A stretch of DNA of 64,000 nucleotides, from positions 23,701,797 through 23,765,796 of the forward strand of contig NC_057816.1 of assembly GCF_910594005.1 (NCBI RefSeq), written 5' to 3'. The position numbers were made by a program, and so were the translations under genes. Under the pieces are notes generated by a model. That model was not told the DNA's origin, did no database searches, and was given only the letters and a program-made list of their open reading frames with translations. Positions within the stretch are counted from its first letter, which is position 1, and the number at the start of each line of letters is the position of its first letter. Source of the DNA: Cervus elaphus. Taxonomy: Eukaryota > Chordata > Mammalia > Artiodactyla > Cervidae. Positions 10,531 through 22,302 of the stretch are shown here, one piece after another.

Positions 10531-12104
10531 GAACAAACTTAATTCATAAAAATAAATGAGAATACTCAGAACTTCTAGAGGAAACATGACTATTGTTTCT
10601 TTAACCACTTTCAAGGGACTGTGCTTTAATCTAGTACTACGTCTTTAACTTCATTCCTAAATCCTATGCCCACATGTAGAAATCTGCTATTAAAACTAGA
10701 GTTAAAACTAGAGTTTATTATGTAAGTAATAGAATTTAATTGCTGTTTATGCCCCTGACCTAAACAATTTTTCATTCTTTTCTTATCTCTATGGAGAAAA
10801 CATGGGAAGGGAGACTTCATCACTGCAAAAACATTCACCAAAAAGGATATTTCCCTTATCTAAAAATAGCGATTTTCAATAAATTATAGAAGAAACTCTA
10901 CTTACAATTAAATCTTTTCAATTCCTATTCATGAAGTAAAAATAGATGACAGTTTCTAGATAAAAAGATTCTTTTTTTGTTTGTTTGTCTGGAATAAAGC
11001 CAAACTACACATAGAAAAACAGGAAATTGGCATAATAGGGTAGTCTTTTGCGTTCACACGGTGAAAATTATCCGACATTATCTTCTACCCGGATGTTTTT
11101 TATCAAAAAGAACAAAATTCAAGCAATATTTTTGTTTATTTATTTAAACAATATTTATTGTTTAAATGCTACCTTTTCAGGCACACTGACTCTACTCTGG
11201 AAATAATTTAGCTACTGGTACCAGGGGGTTTAATCTTATATTTTCAAAGCAGCCATATGAGGCAACTGAAAATTTTGTGACTCATTGTTAATCGTGTTGC
11301 TTACTTTCATGGAAAATGAAGAGGCAGAATTTATAGGGAGAATGTGGGCGGGGGGACGGGGGACACAGGGGATGGACTAGTGTTTTGCTTGATTATGAAA
11401 ATACTAACTGTTGTGAGAGAGAAAATCTGGCAAATGATCATAGTTTTAAATACCTTTTTTCCTTGTTATTGGTCGGTTCTGGGTAATATTTCTCAGAGCA
11501 ACTAGAACCTGGTTATTGAGATTCTCTATTGTATAACATAATTAATGTGATCCAGCTGCATAAAACCAACAACAATGAAAAGAAAACAAAATTGAGAGCA
11601 AATCACACACCCATGAAGTTTCCAGATGACTGACACGGGATCCCAGCTTCTTTGTGATAGTTTGCTTCATGTCTTACAGATAAGCATGGCCGTGCAGTGG
11701 TGAAGACCGGAAGCCTGTGCTTCGGCTGTCTGATGAATTCTCACTAGGGATGCATGAGCTGTGAATGCTGTACCTCCTCTCCCGTGTCAATGTTTAAAGC
11801 TAGATCAGCTCAGTATTGAATTCATGGCTTCCTGCAAGTCTGCTTATCAAACTGTGAAGTCCTTGGAGTTCCTCTAGTGACATCACTCACCCTCTCTCCT
11901 CCTGGATACCCACCAAGAAACAACCCCTCTAGGGGGCTCTGTCCAGGAGCACCAGGTGTTGAAATGATCAGACAGTTCAGGAGCAGCAGGAAGTACATAG
12001 CACTGGACTGGTGGGGTGGCAGGGTCGGGGGAGGAGGGACTACTTCCAGGGAGATAACTGAGAAGGGATATTTGATAAAACCTCCCTTCCTAGTACATCT
12101 TGGG
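10531..12104. other. Non-coding stretch, nothing recognised
   Basis: Mostly AT-rich. At 11620-12000 the GC content rises, but no gene or named repeat was recognised. Confidence 0.4.
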
Positions 12105-12298
12105 GCGTGTGTGCTCAGCTACTAAGTCATGTTTGACTCTTTGTGACCCCAAGGACTGTAGTCCTCCAGGCTCCTCTGTCCATGGGGTTTCCTAGGCAAG
12201 AATACTGGAGTGGGTTGCCATTTCCTCCTCCAGGGGATCTTCCTGACCCAGGGATCAAATCTGCATCTCTTATGTCTCCTGCAACACCCGGGGAGCCA
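12105..12298 (-). mobile_element. Bov-tA SINE
   Basis: Antisense, near full length, from the 'gtgctcagctactaagtcatg' tail to the complement of the SINE head at about 12290-12298. Confidence 0.93.
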
Positions 12299-14454
12299 AC
12301 ATTCTGACTAAGATGACCGAAACCAGGGAGTGAGAGGGTTGATGCATAAGGTAGGCTGTGGCCTGAGTAACAGAGAGCATAGCCCAGTGAAAGAACATTG
12401 AGATGAGACTTTCTAGGCCCTTAATTGTCCCTTTTTCTCTTCTTATCACCTAGTCAGCAGATTCTCAGTTGGGTTTCTCAGTGGAAACTGGATTGCCTCC
12501 ACTGAAGGAAGGGTGAAAACTCAGACACTGTTAATGACAGTCTTGGGGCCAGCAGGAGCAAATCACCAAGAACTCAGTCACTGTAGCAAAATCTATATAG
12601 GAACAAATAACCAGAGAGATGATCAGAAATGAAAATTTACCTCATGTAAGTGACATTAAAGGCACTAAAATGTCCTCAGAGATAAAAGATAATATGAAGG
12701 AAAGTGAGATATCTTGTCAAATGGTAAATGTTGAAATGAGGGTCGGTTTGCTCTTATCTCTTTAAGATATAGTCAGATGATCTCACAGCTGTGTGATTAC
12801 AGCACAGTCATTATGTTTTCCTGTGATCTGCTCTCTGGGACATGTGCTGGCCTCTGACTCATGGGTACTGTCTTGTGTCCACTTCCATATCTTGACATTA
12901 ATTACTGTGCACCCTTTTAAAATTATTTAGAAGTCCTACAGAGTCATCCTGTTATCAACATTTCTTCCTATCTCTTACTTTTCACTTTTTCCTATCTAGG
13001 CTTTATTCTCTTTAGGCAAAGAAAGTGAAAAGACACAAATTTTTCAGTGTATTTATGCTCCAATGAGTCATATCCACCCCTTCCTTTAAAGTTGAAAGGT
13101 TCTACCACTGGTCATTACAGGGTGTTCAAATAGCTTATTAAGATATAAAAAAATAATAAATCTTGGGTTTCTGGTTCTAGAACAAAGAGTAAGTACATAC
13201 TGAAAGTGTGATCTCTTTCTCTACACACAGAAATTATAGGAAAAAATATAGTAAGTATACATCTTCAGATGAAAATAATGAAGACTTCTCTATAAACAAG
13301 AAACAGCCAGAACACCCATAGCACCCATCTGACCCGGGGCCAGAGCTTCACAGCCCAAACAAACTCCAGGCCACAGTCACATTTCAAAAAGGACCAGCAT
13401 TAATATTACAAAATCATCACCATTCAGGAAAGAGTCACAACTGAGAACTGTTTTGTCGGTATTTTCATCAGCTATTCAAAGAAATCAATATTCTAAAAAG
13501 ACACACACAAAATACTTAAAAATCAGAAGTACTTATAAATTTGGAAATAAAAAAATAGTAGGGCATCAAAAAGAATTTAAAATGTAAATATCAAAGAGAA
13601 AATTAGACAAATAATATTATTAGGAAATAAGAACAGGAAATTCTAAACAAGGGAAAGAAAAGTTGTGAAAGAAATCATCAGAAATCTTATATAAATAATA
13701 TCATGGAATTTAAAAATTCAATAATATATGACTGAATAAGGACTAAAGAGAAAAAATTACTGAACCAGAAGATTTAACTTTGAAAATGATCTAAAATATA
13801 GCACAAAAAATTGAAGAAAAGAAAATATAAAAGCTGATAACTTCTAAGCATTTTCTTTTAGAAGTTATTTCCCAGTTTTCTGAAATTTTTAGAGCTGCAT
13901 CTGCTGTTGTCCTTCCATCCGCTGATTTCAATCTTAGGACTTTCCTTAGAAACCTTTCTTTTTATTTTAGTACTTTTACTGCTGAGAGTATGTTGAGAGC
14001 TCCCCACGCCTCCTTCTCTTTACTCTGTGGGCTCAGGAGAGTACAATATCAGGTGTTCTCACATCAGGAGAGAACAATTACTAGAAGATTCATTCAAGAG
14101 AATTACTGTCTCTTCCTTTTTAAAAAGCTGCATAATGATCTCATGAGGTGCTAATGATGAAATAAGTAAAGAAAAACACAAAATATTATTTTTAATCCAG
14201 TAAAAATTCCACTTCCTAGAAATGACCACTGATAATAATTTTGGTGGGCGTCTATCAAGCACACCTATATATGCCCACACTTACACAGATTTACACACAT
14301 GAAATAATATTATAGTTATCATCCTGTACTCTAATTTTTATATTTCCTGAACTATTTTTTTCACATCAATAAATCTAGATAGCCATCTTAATTAATATGG
14401 CTACCAAAAAATCCATTTTATGGCCACAGAATGTATTTAACTCACTAACAGAAA
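12299..14454. other. Non-coding stretch with possible old L1 sequence
   Basis: The A-rich segment at about 13480-13830 has the composition of a decayed L1 ORF1 region on the plus strand, but I cannot place it firmly. Nothing else recognised. Confidence 0.35.
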
Positions 14455-14630
14455 ATGTAGGAGACACAGGAGACCCAGGTTCAATCCCTGGGTCGGGAAG
14501 ATCCTTTGGCAAAGGAAACACCAACCCACTCCAGTGTTCTTGCCTGGGAAACTCTATGGACAGAGGAGCCTGGTGGGCTACAGTCCATGGGACTGCAAAG
14601 AGCCGAACATGACTGAGCATGCACACACAT
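14455..14630 (+). mobile_element. Bov-tA SINE, 5'-truncated
   Basis: Begins within the tRNA-related part ('ggagacacaggagacccagg') and runs to the 'catgactgagcatgcacacacat' tail. Confidence 0.92.
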
Positions 14631-16599
14631 GATCATGAACTATTAAGTTTAACCATCCTCTCAATTGAGACCCTTATTTCATAAGGGTATTTCATCCATA
14701 TGCATATAATCTCAGTTTCTTCCCTACTTTAGAAAGGCAATATAACATAGCAATACTCTCACATCTTGTCCTAAAGTATTTTTGCTTTATCTTAAAAGGA
14801 AGACCTCAAAATTTTTTTTTTAAGCATTTATTTAGGTTAAAAGTTTGGGCATGAACTTTTTAAATGCAAAGAAAAGAAACTCATATTTTAAAATCAAGCA
14901 GTTGAAAAGAGGTGTTTAGAAGGCAGCCTGAAATAAAGAAAACTGCAGATCTCCTTTCCCACTGGGGTATGAGGGGTATCCATCCTATTTAAGAAGATGG
15001 GAAGAGGAAGACAGAGCGCCAACCCTGCTTCTTTGCTTACACAGTTACTCGAATCCTTCCAAGGGCAAAAGGAGAAGCATGTAGGGCTCCATAGTGACCC
15101 ATTAGGACTTGTGTTTATTTAAAAGAGACAAAGCATTTCAAAGACTTTGTTTAAATGGGGAACATACTGGAATAGTAGGTTTATACTATACCTTCATGAA
15201 TATGGGGAGAAGAAGAAAGCAATTTTGCCTAATAATACATATCTAGAGTAATTTATATTTCCAGAAGAATAAAAATTCACATTTAAATACAAAAATGAAT
15301 ATAAAAATTATCAAGTAAAAGCCAATTAGAAAACCAAACATTTTAGACATCAAAGGCTGCATTTTAGAGGATAGGAAAATTTCTCCATTCCAGATGGATG
15401 TCCTAAAAATTTCCATTATTAAAATAATGCTTACAAGAGAAACTTTATAAAAATCAAAGACAGAAATGCAGCACTATGCATTTTCTTAAGACAGAATTTT
15501 GTGAATGTTTTTATTTAACATTTTGTCAAAAGGGGGTTGACAAAACAGAATGGTATCGATTACTACAGTTAAAGGAAAAAAGGGAACCTTTACTCCCTTT
15601 CATTTTTTTGAGATTTCCTTTGCTAGCGACTGCTAATAGAAGCAGCAAGATTTTCAAGGCTAAACTCAAGAATTTAACCAGTTAGCACAAAGAAAATCTT
15701 AAAACTTTGAATATGAGAAATAGTAGGAGAGTAAATGAAAATAAATGAAACAAAAATATAACTGTTCATACTTGCAACCAAGGATTATAGTGGAGGAAAA
15801 ATTATTAAACTGTTTCTTGCATTTATCAGTTTCAAGTCTACTCAGCACGTTGAGCTTGGAGAACAGAAAGATTTATATTTATGTCAAACTGTTTTAGAAA
15901 AAAACAAAAGATGAGTTACTGAAACCAGCATAGAAAAGGAAAAGAGAGTGAGAAAAATAGGAGCAGTTCAGTTTCTGCCTCTGAAACTAAATAAGACAAA
16001 GGTACAGGGGCTTCTGTCCTTCCAAAACACGAAACTTTCCGATTTAGTATAAATTTTATCAATATTTATGTCATGAAATAGTAATAATATTCTGTAGCTA
16101 CCGAAGTCCCTCTGCTGTTTCCTTTTGTCGAAACTAAAACTTGGTATCATGTTATCAACACAGTTTCTATGCAAAGTTAATTCCCTGGGGCTTCTTAATA
16201 AAGGAGATCAAGTCCTTTTCTATGACAAGGAAAATGTTCAGTTCTCTTCTCAGTTAGCTGGGAGTTGGAGGGGAAATACACGTATTAATATCAGAGTGGG
16301 GGTTTTTTGGCTTCTGTAAACGAAACGCAGGGCCCTGTGACCTCTGCCAGCCATATTTTCATCAAGACTTTCTCTCTTACCTATATTACCTCTTGTATCC
16401 AATCTCTATACACAAATAGTGCATACAGTGACACCAACATGTATCAATCACTGATTTGAAACCGCTGCTCCAGAAAGATATTCACACATGGTAGTGTCAT
16501 CAGGAAGCCATGAGCTTCACAGACCTCTCTCCCACAGTTCTAATCATCATTTTAACCATTCTTTATCCTATCAGTTCAGTTCTGAGACCTTTTTTTTAA
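14631..16599. other. Non-coding stretch, nothing recognised
   Basis: AT-rich. The short open frames at 15476-15685 and 15968-16319 show no domain features. Confidence 0.4.
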
Positions 16600-17040
16600 G
16601 ACTATCTCCTTTCTTTTTTTTTTAATTTTTCTTGTTTTTAACACCAAAAGCACTTTGTATTGGGGTATAGCCATAAGCAATGTTGTGGAAGTTTCGGGTG
16701 AACAGTGAAGGGACTCGGCCATCTTTGTTGCAGCCTAAATCAGGGCAGAGAAGACTCCAGCTTGTCGGTGCCCCAACAGTGCCATCTTCTGGCCAATATG
16801 AGGAATTTTCCCTTGCTTCGGAAAGGGAAAGTCGCTCAGTAGTTGACTCTTTGCGACCCCATGGAGTGGAACTCTCCAGGCCAGAATACTGCAGCGGGTA
16901 GATGTTCCCTTCTCCGGGGGGTCTTTCCAACCCAGGGATCGAACCCAGATCTTTCTCATTGCACCCAGATTCTTTAAGCTGAGCCACTAGGGAAGCCTTG
17001 CTTCAGAGGCCAATCTCAAGGGCTGAATTCTAAACAGAAA
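16600..17040 (-). mobile_element. Ruminant L1 3' end, antisense, split by a SINE
   Basis: Begins with a T-rich run (poly(A) in reverse) followed by 'tattggggtatagcc' and 'aacagtgaagggactcggcc', which is ruminant L1 3' sequence in reverse. A Bov-tA at 16820-16995 interrupts it. The right limit is approximate. Confidence 0.65.
16820..16996 (-). mobile_element. Bov-tA SINE with 9-base target duplication
   Basis: Antisense SINE flanked by CCTTGCTTC at 16811-16819 and again at 16996-17004 (the last base overlaps the SINE head). It is inserted in the L1 fragment above. Confidence 0.93.
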
Positions 17041-17089
17041 GCACAGTTGTTCTCACCAGGAAAAAATGAAAGGATAATTAAATGACATG

Positions 17090-17220
17090 ACAGAGGTGTT
17101 ACTGAATGCTATCGTGGTGATCATATTGCAATATACAAATGAATCAAATCACCACACACACCTTAAGCTTACACAGGGGTGCATGACAATTATATCCCAA
17201 TATTTTTTTTTATTTTAAAA
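17090..17220 (+). mobile_element. Probable old L1 3' end
   Basis: Order 'gtggtgatcatattgcaatatacaaatg ... catgacaattatatcccaata' followed by an A/T tail resembles the 3' end of ancient L1. Short and diverged. Confidence 0.4.
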
Positions 17221-17329
17221 AAAGGCAGTACTGCAAATGGTAGTCATTGCCTCACCAAAATCAGAAACCAGGAGGCTTCTGGGCAACTTTTCTCCCCTCA
17301 ATCCATGACCACATACTTCTAAATAATAG

Positions 17330-17520
17330 TTCCTATGATGGTACACAATTTCAGATGTGAAAGAATGCTTAAAGATAATCCAGTCCAACATCTTCAGTTT
17401 ATAAATGTTGGAAACCAAAGTCACAGAACAAAATGACTTGTTCAAGACCACACAGGGTACTATTATTAATGGAGCCAGGTAGAATCCAGATATTTTTCTG
17501 AGTCCTAATTAAGTGCTTTT
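17330..17520 (-). mobile_element. MIR SINE remnant, antisense
   Basis: Contains 'cttgttcaagaccacacagggta ... agccaggtagaatccag', the reverse of the MIR core. Diverged. Confidence 0.6.
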
Positions 17521-18055
17521 TTACACTTTACTGTATGAGTAAAAGGACATTTCTATTCTTTCCTATTTCCTCATCTAAAATGACCATGAAAAAAATCACC
17601 ATTATTATTACATTCTTCTGCCTTAGGAACAGTAATGGGTGTGCACATACACACATTTCCACAAAAGGATGTGGTCAGGGAAAAATCCATCAAAGTGAGC
17701 CCTGCTAATACCAGTATCTGAGGATGGCTGTGGGCATACTCAGGCTTTTACCTCAGCCTAAGGAACAACATCCTGAGAGATTTAACACTGCAGGGGAAAG
17801 AAAAGAATTCGTTAAAATGATTCAGTCAGCCTCTAACCAAAAAACTAACATGCTCTGGAGGGAGGCATGGACTAGTACCTAGTATTGCTAAAATATATTA
17901 TCTGAAATATCCAGTTTTCAACAAAAAATTAGAGGACATACAAATAAACAGAAAATTATGATCCGTAGTGCAGGGGGGAAAAAGCAGGCAAAAAAGCTGC
18001 CTATAAGAGTAATGAAATGTCAAATTTTAATAGGAAAATATTTCAAAATTGTCCT

Positions 18056-18285
18056 TATAAATATGTTCAAATAACTGAAGGAAGCCATAATTAAAGAAGC
18101 AAAGGAATGTGTGATGACAATGTTAGATCAAATAGAGATTATCAGTGGCTAGAAATTTTAAGAACCAAATGGAAGTTCTGGAGTAGAAAAGTACAATTAC
18201 TGAAATAAACAATTTATTAGAGGGAATCAACGGTAGACTTAAACTGGCAGGAAAAAGAATGAACAAACTTGAGGATAAACTGATA
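18056..18285 (+). repeat. 230-base direct repeat, copy 1
   Basis: L1 ORF1 segment whose near copy (about 93% identical by eye) lies at 19013-19242. This copy sits in its natural place in the L1 order, so it is the likely source. Confidence 0.9.
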
Positions 18286-19012
18286 CAGGGTACATAAGTC
18301 AAAGGACAGAGGAAAAAGTGAAGAAAAATCAACAGAGCCTCAAAGAAATATGGGACCCCATCAAGCACAGCTACACGTAATAGAAATGCCGGAAGAAACA
18401 GGAAGGAGCATTAAAACTATTCAGAGAATTAATGGTTAAAAACTTCCCAAATTTACAGGAAAACAATCATTTATGCATCCAGGAAGCTCAACAAACTCCA
18501 TGTAAGAGAGGCATAAATAGACACATAATAATAAAAGTGCCAAAAGTCAAACAGAAGGAGAAAATGTGGAAAGCATGCAGAGAAAAATGACTCATCACTA
18601 TACTAGGGAATCTTAGTAAGAACTTATCACTGACTTCTCATGTGAAACAATGGAGATCAGAAAGCACCAGGATAACTACGTAAAGTACTCAAAGGCAAAA
18701 AGTCCATCAAGATCCCACATGTTTTAAAGATATCGTCCAAATGAATATGATATAAAGACAAGACATTCTAAGAAAAATTAAAGTGATCATTTGTTTCCAG
18801 TGGATGCACCTTATAAGAAAAACAGAAATGAAGTCCTTCAGGCTAAAATCAGGTAACCCTAGGTGGTAATCCAACTCTAAGTGGAAAACAGACAGCACTG
18901 GTAAAGGTAAGTATATAATTTTAAGAGGCAGTATAAATTTATATTTTCTAATTTCTATGAACCTATTTTAATACCAATTATATAAAATAATATACATATG
19001 TGTGTATGTATA

Positions 19013-19242
19013 TATAAATATGTTCAAATAACTGAAGGAAACCATAATTAAAGAAGTAAAGGAATGTGTGATGACAATATTAGGTAAAATAGAGAATATC
19101 AATGGCTAGAAATTATGAGAACCAAATGGAAGTTCTGGAGTAGAAAAGTACAATTACTGAAATAAACAATTTACTAGAGGGAATCAATGGTAGACTTAAA
19201 TTGGCAGAAAAAAGAATGAACAAACTTGAAGATAAACTGATA
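19013..19242 (+). repeat. 230-base direct repeat, inserted copy 2
   Basis: Copy of 18056-18285 placed in a TA-rich site. The matching position in unit C (about 36665-36685) lacks it, so it was added to unit A after the duplication or lost from C; the first is simpler. Confidence 0.88.
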
Positions 19243-19260
19243 TATATACTGATATAAACT

Positions 19261-19284
19261 GATATATATATATATATAGGCATG

Positions 19285-19337
<53 letters not shown>

Positions 19338-19343
19338 TATATA
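19261..19343. repeat. (AT)n microsatellite
   Basis: About 80 bases of almost pure AT with one GGCATGCA interruption. Unit C has only a short non-repeat equivalent around 36680-36700. Confidence 0.95.
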
Positions 19344-19352
19344 ATTGTAATA

Positions 19353-19628
19353 TGCTGCTGCTGCTGCTAAGTCACTTCAGGCATGTTCAACTCTGTGCGA
19401 CCCCATAGACGGCAGCCCACCAGACTCCCCCATCCCTGGGATTCTCCAGGCAAAAACACTGGAGTGGGTTGCCATTTCCTTCTCCAATGCACGAAAGTGG
19501 AAAGTGAAAGTGAAATCACTCAGTCATGTCTGACTCTTAGCCCCATGGACTGCAGCCTACCAGGCTCCTCCGTCCATGGGATTTTCCAGGCAAGAGTACT
19601 GGAGTGGGGTGCCATTGCCTTCTCCAAT
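19353..19628 (-). mobile_element. ART2A (Bov-tA dimer-type) SINE
   Basis: Antisense: GCTGCTGCTGCTAAGTCACT, then two copies of the 'gactct ... ccaggcaaga ... ggagtgggttgcc' block separated by GAAAGTGAAAGTGAAA. Absent at the equivalent place in unit C, where 'gtaatat' runs directly into 'acttgcc'. Confidence 0.93.
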
Positions 19629-19943
19629 ATACTTGCCAATAATAGCAAACAAGAGTTGGGTGGGAGAAAGTCTGTACTGAGCAAAGAAAATGACATGATA
19701 ATTCGAAAGCACAGAAACGAATGGTGAAAGCCAAAAATAAGTAAGAAGGTTATTATAACAAAAACTATAAATACACAGTTGCTTTACATACTTCCTCCAG
19801 CTTCTTAAAAACCATAAAATTATATAAATCAATAATTATAACATGTGCTGTTGGAATTCTAGCATTCATAGATGCAGTATGTCTAACAATAATACCGCAA
19901 AAAGAGGGGAAAATGAATAGAGATATATAGAAGTAGTGTCTCT

Positions 19944-20210
19944 CACAGAAATACAGAACAGACTTTTGAACTCTGTGGGAGAAGGTGAGGGTGGGATGTT
20001 TCGAGAGAACAGCATGTATACTATCTATGGTGAAACAGATCACCATCCCAGGTGGGATGCATGAGACAAGTGCTCGGGCCTGGTACACTGGGAAGACCCA
20101 GAGGAATCGGGTGGAGAGGGAGGTGGGAGGGGGGATCGGGATGGGGAATAAGTGTAAATCTATGGCTGATTCATATCAATGTATGACAAAACCCACTGAA
20201 AAAAAAAAAA
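19944..20210 (+). mobile_element. Young ruminant L1 3' end with perfect target duplication
   Basis: 5'-truncated L1 with the 'gatgcatgagacaagtgctcggg' block, the 'gggaggggggatcgggatgggg' stretch and an A tail. It is flanked by the 13-base repeat AAGTAGTGTCTCT at 19931-19943 and 20211-20223. Unit C keeps the empty site, a single AAGTAGTGTCTCT at 37008-37020. Confidence 0.93.
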
Positions 20211-21215
20211 AAGTAGTGTCTCTATATTGCTCTGGAATTTTAGTATACATTTGAAACTGATTGTAATAAGTTAAGATATAAGATGGTAAGCCCCAGAGCA
20301 ACTATTAAGGTAATAACTCAAACAAAATAGTGAAAAACTCTTTAAGTAAGTCAAAATACTACTTTATAAAGTAATTTTTTAAAGTAAAGGAGAAATAAAG
20401 GAACAAAAAAGACACAGAATGAGGCATAGAAAACAAAAAACTAGCAAATGTAAATCCAATTATATCTATATTAACATTAAAATACAAATGAATTAAAATT
20501 CAACTGAAAAGCAGAAATCATCGAAGTGGAGCAGAAAAAAACTTTTACTAATACATTCTGTCTTCAGGAGACACACTTTAGGTTCAAAGATACAAATAGA
20601 AGGAAGACAAATGCATAGAAAAAGAGATGTCATGCAAACAGCAACAAGGGAGATGAAGTGGTTAGACTAACAGACAAAATAGACTTTAAAACAAAAAATG
20701 TTACCAGAGATAAAAAGGAATATTTTATAATGATAAAAGGCTTAATCTGCTATGAAGATAGTACAATCATAAATGCATATGTATTTAATAATATATAGTG
20801 ACCTCAGAAATCATAGGAACTAGGGACACATAAGATACATAAGATAAGAGCAGGGGGAAGGAATCTGCTACAACATGGATGAACCTTGAAAACATTATGC
20901 TAAGTTAAACAAGTCAGTCACAGAAAACACATTTTATGTGATTCCGTTTATATCAAATGTCCAGAACAGGCAAACCTGTAGTTATAGAAAGTAGATTAAT
21001 GGCTGCTTAGAGCTGAAACTGATGGAGGTAATAAGAAGATGATCTGTAAAAGTATACGATATTTTTTTGTGATGATAAAAATGTTCTAAAATTGACCGTG
21101 GTGATGGTTGACACTCTGTGAATATACTAAAAAATGCAATGACTCCTATAATTTAAGTGGGTGGATTCTTTGGCATATGAAATATGTCACAATAAAACTG
21201 GTTAAAAATTGTGGC

Positions 21216-22302
21216 AATTGAAAAGGTTTGATACACTACTGAAATAAACCAGGATTATATACATATATATAATATGATTCCAAATATATAAATACATATA
21301 TGTAGATATGGATGACATAGGTATACATGAAATAGTTGTAAACAGGATTTTAGAAAATTTAGTTCCAATTTAGTCACTCATTAGAGAGACAGCAGAAATG
21401 TCAAAATGTTAATGGTGATTATTATTTAGGTGGTAGGATTAATTTGTAATTTCTAGTTACTTTACTTTTTACAGTTTTCCTATTTTCTTCAAATCTATTT
21501 ATTTTCAAGACCAAAAAAATGATTACTATTTTTGAGAGTCCAAGAATTCTGGAAGTCAAACTCAGTCTTTGATTTAATGAAGAAAATCTACATTCATACT
21601 ACAGAATTCAAACCACGGTCGGAAAGAGCAGATACACTGACCTAAGTCTAGAGGATCTATGAAAATACATGTCACTATATAGATATATTAGCACATTTCT
21701 GGTTTCTGAAATGTAACTGAATTTCTTTATATCAGACTTCAGTATATAACAGTGATCACAATATAGATGACGAAGTGATAAATTTAATGGAATGAATTGA
21801 GTAGACAATAGATTTTTTTTTTGGAAAAATTTAAAATACTCCATGCAAATTGAAAAGAAGTTGCTGGAAGAGGTAAGCATGTGTGCTCTAATTATGACAA
21901 TACAGAGGCAACTTTATTAGCACAAAGTTAAAATCCTTGCATTCACATCCAAGCTCAGCAAATTTCTATCTCTGAGACACTGCAGGAGTGTCTTAACCTC
22001 TCGGCACCTTAATACACCCCTCTGTATACCGGGATAATAATATCTACTCCATATGAAAATTCTCATAATAACATATGGCAGTATTTATAAAGTGCATAGA
22101 ATAGTACCTGGCACATGGTAAGTGCCATAAAGATATTCTTGAATACAAATTTATATAAATATATATATGTTAATAACAAAAAAGTCCATTCAACCTATTT
22201 ATCCCAAATGCCACTTAGCCATTCACCCCAGCTGGTTTCAGAGACCACATGCCCCATATAAATGCAAGGCAAATCTGTAAGCACAGATAATGACATAGTA
22301 CT
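21216..22302. other. 3' flank of the unit A receptor, with a MIR remnant
   Basis: Homologous to 30470-31691 (B) and 38650-39672 (C). A MIR remnant (+) spans about 21950-22140 ('cttaacctctcggcacctt ... ggataataatatctactcc ... gtacctggcacatggtaag'). No other gene seen. Confidence 0.6.

Larger units (their letters stand above)
17780..21215 (+). mobile_element. Ancient L1M LINE remnant, ORF2 mostly deleted
   Basis: Runs in order through recognisable L1 parts. An ORF1-like region lies at about 17980-18880, including the 'gaaataatggctgaaaacttccc'-type block at about 18430 and 'aggaagctcaacaaactcc' at about 18480. The inter-ORF part is at about 20270-20450. The start of the ORF2 endonuclease region is at about 20450-20800 ('ggagacacactttaggttcaaag', then 'agacaaaatagactttaaaac'). 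The L1 3'UTR is at about 20860-21215 ('atggatgaaccttgaaaacattatgctaag' to 'caataaaactgg'). Reverse transcriptase sequence is absent. It is interrupted by a duplicated segment, an ART2A SINE and a young L1 end. The same remnant recurs in units B and C, so it was present before those duplications. Confidence 0.8.
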
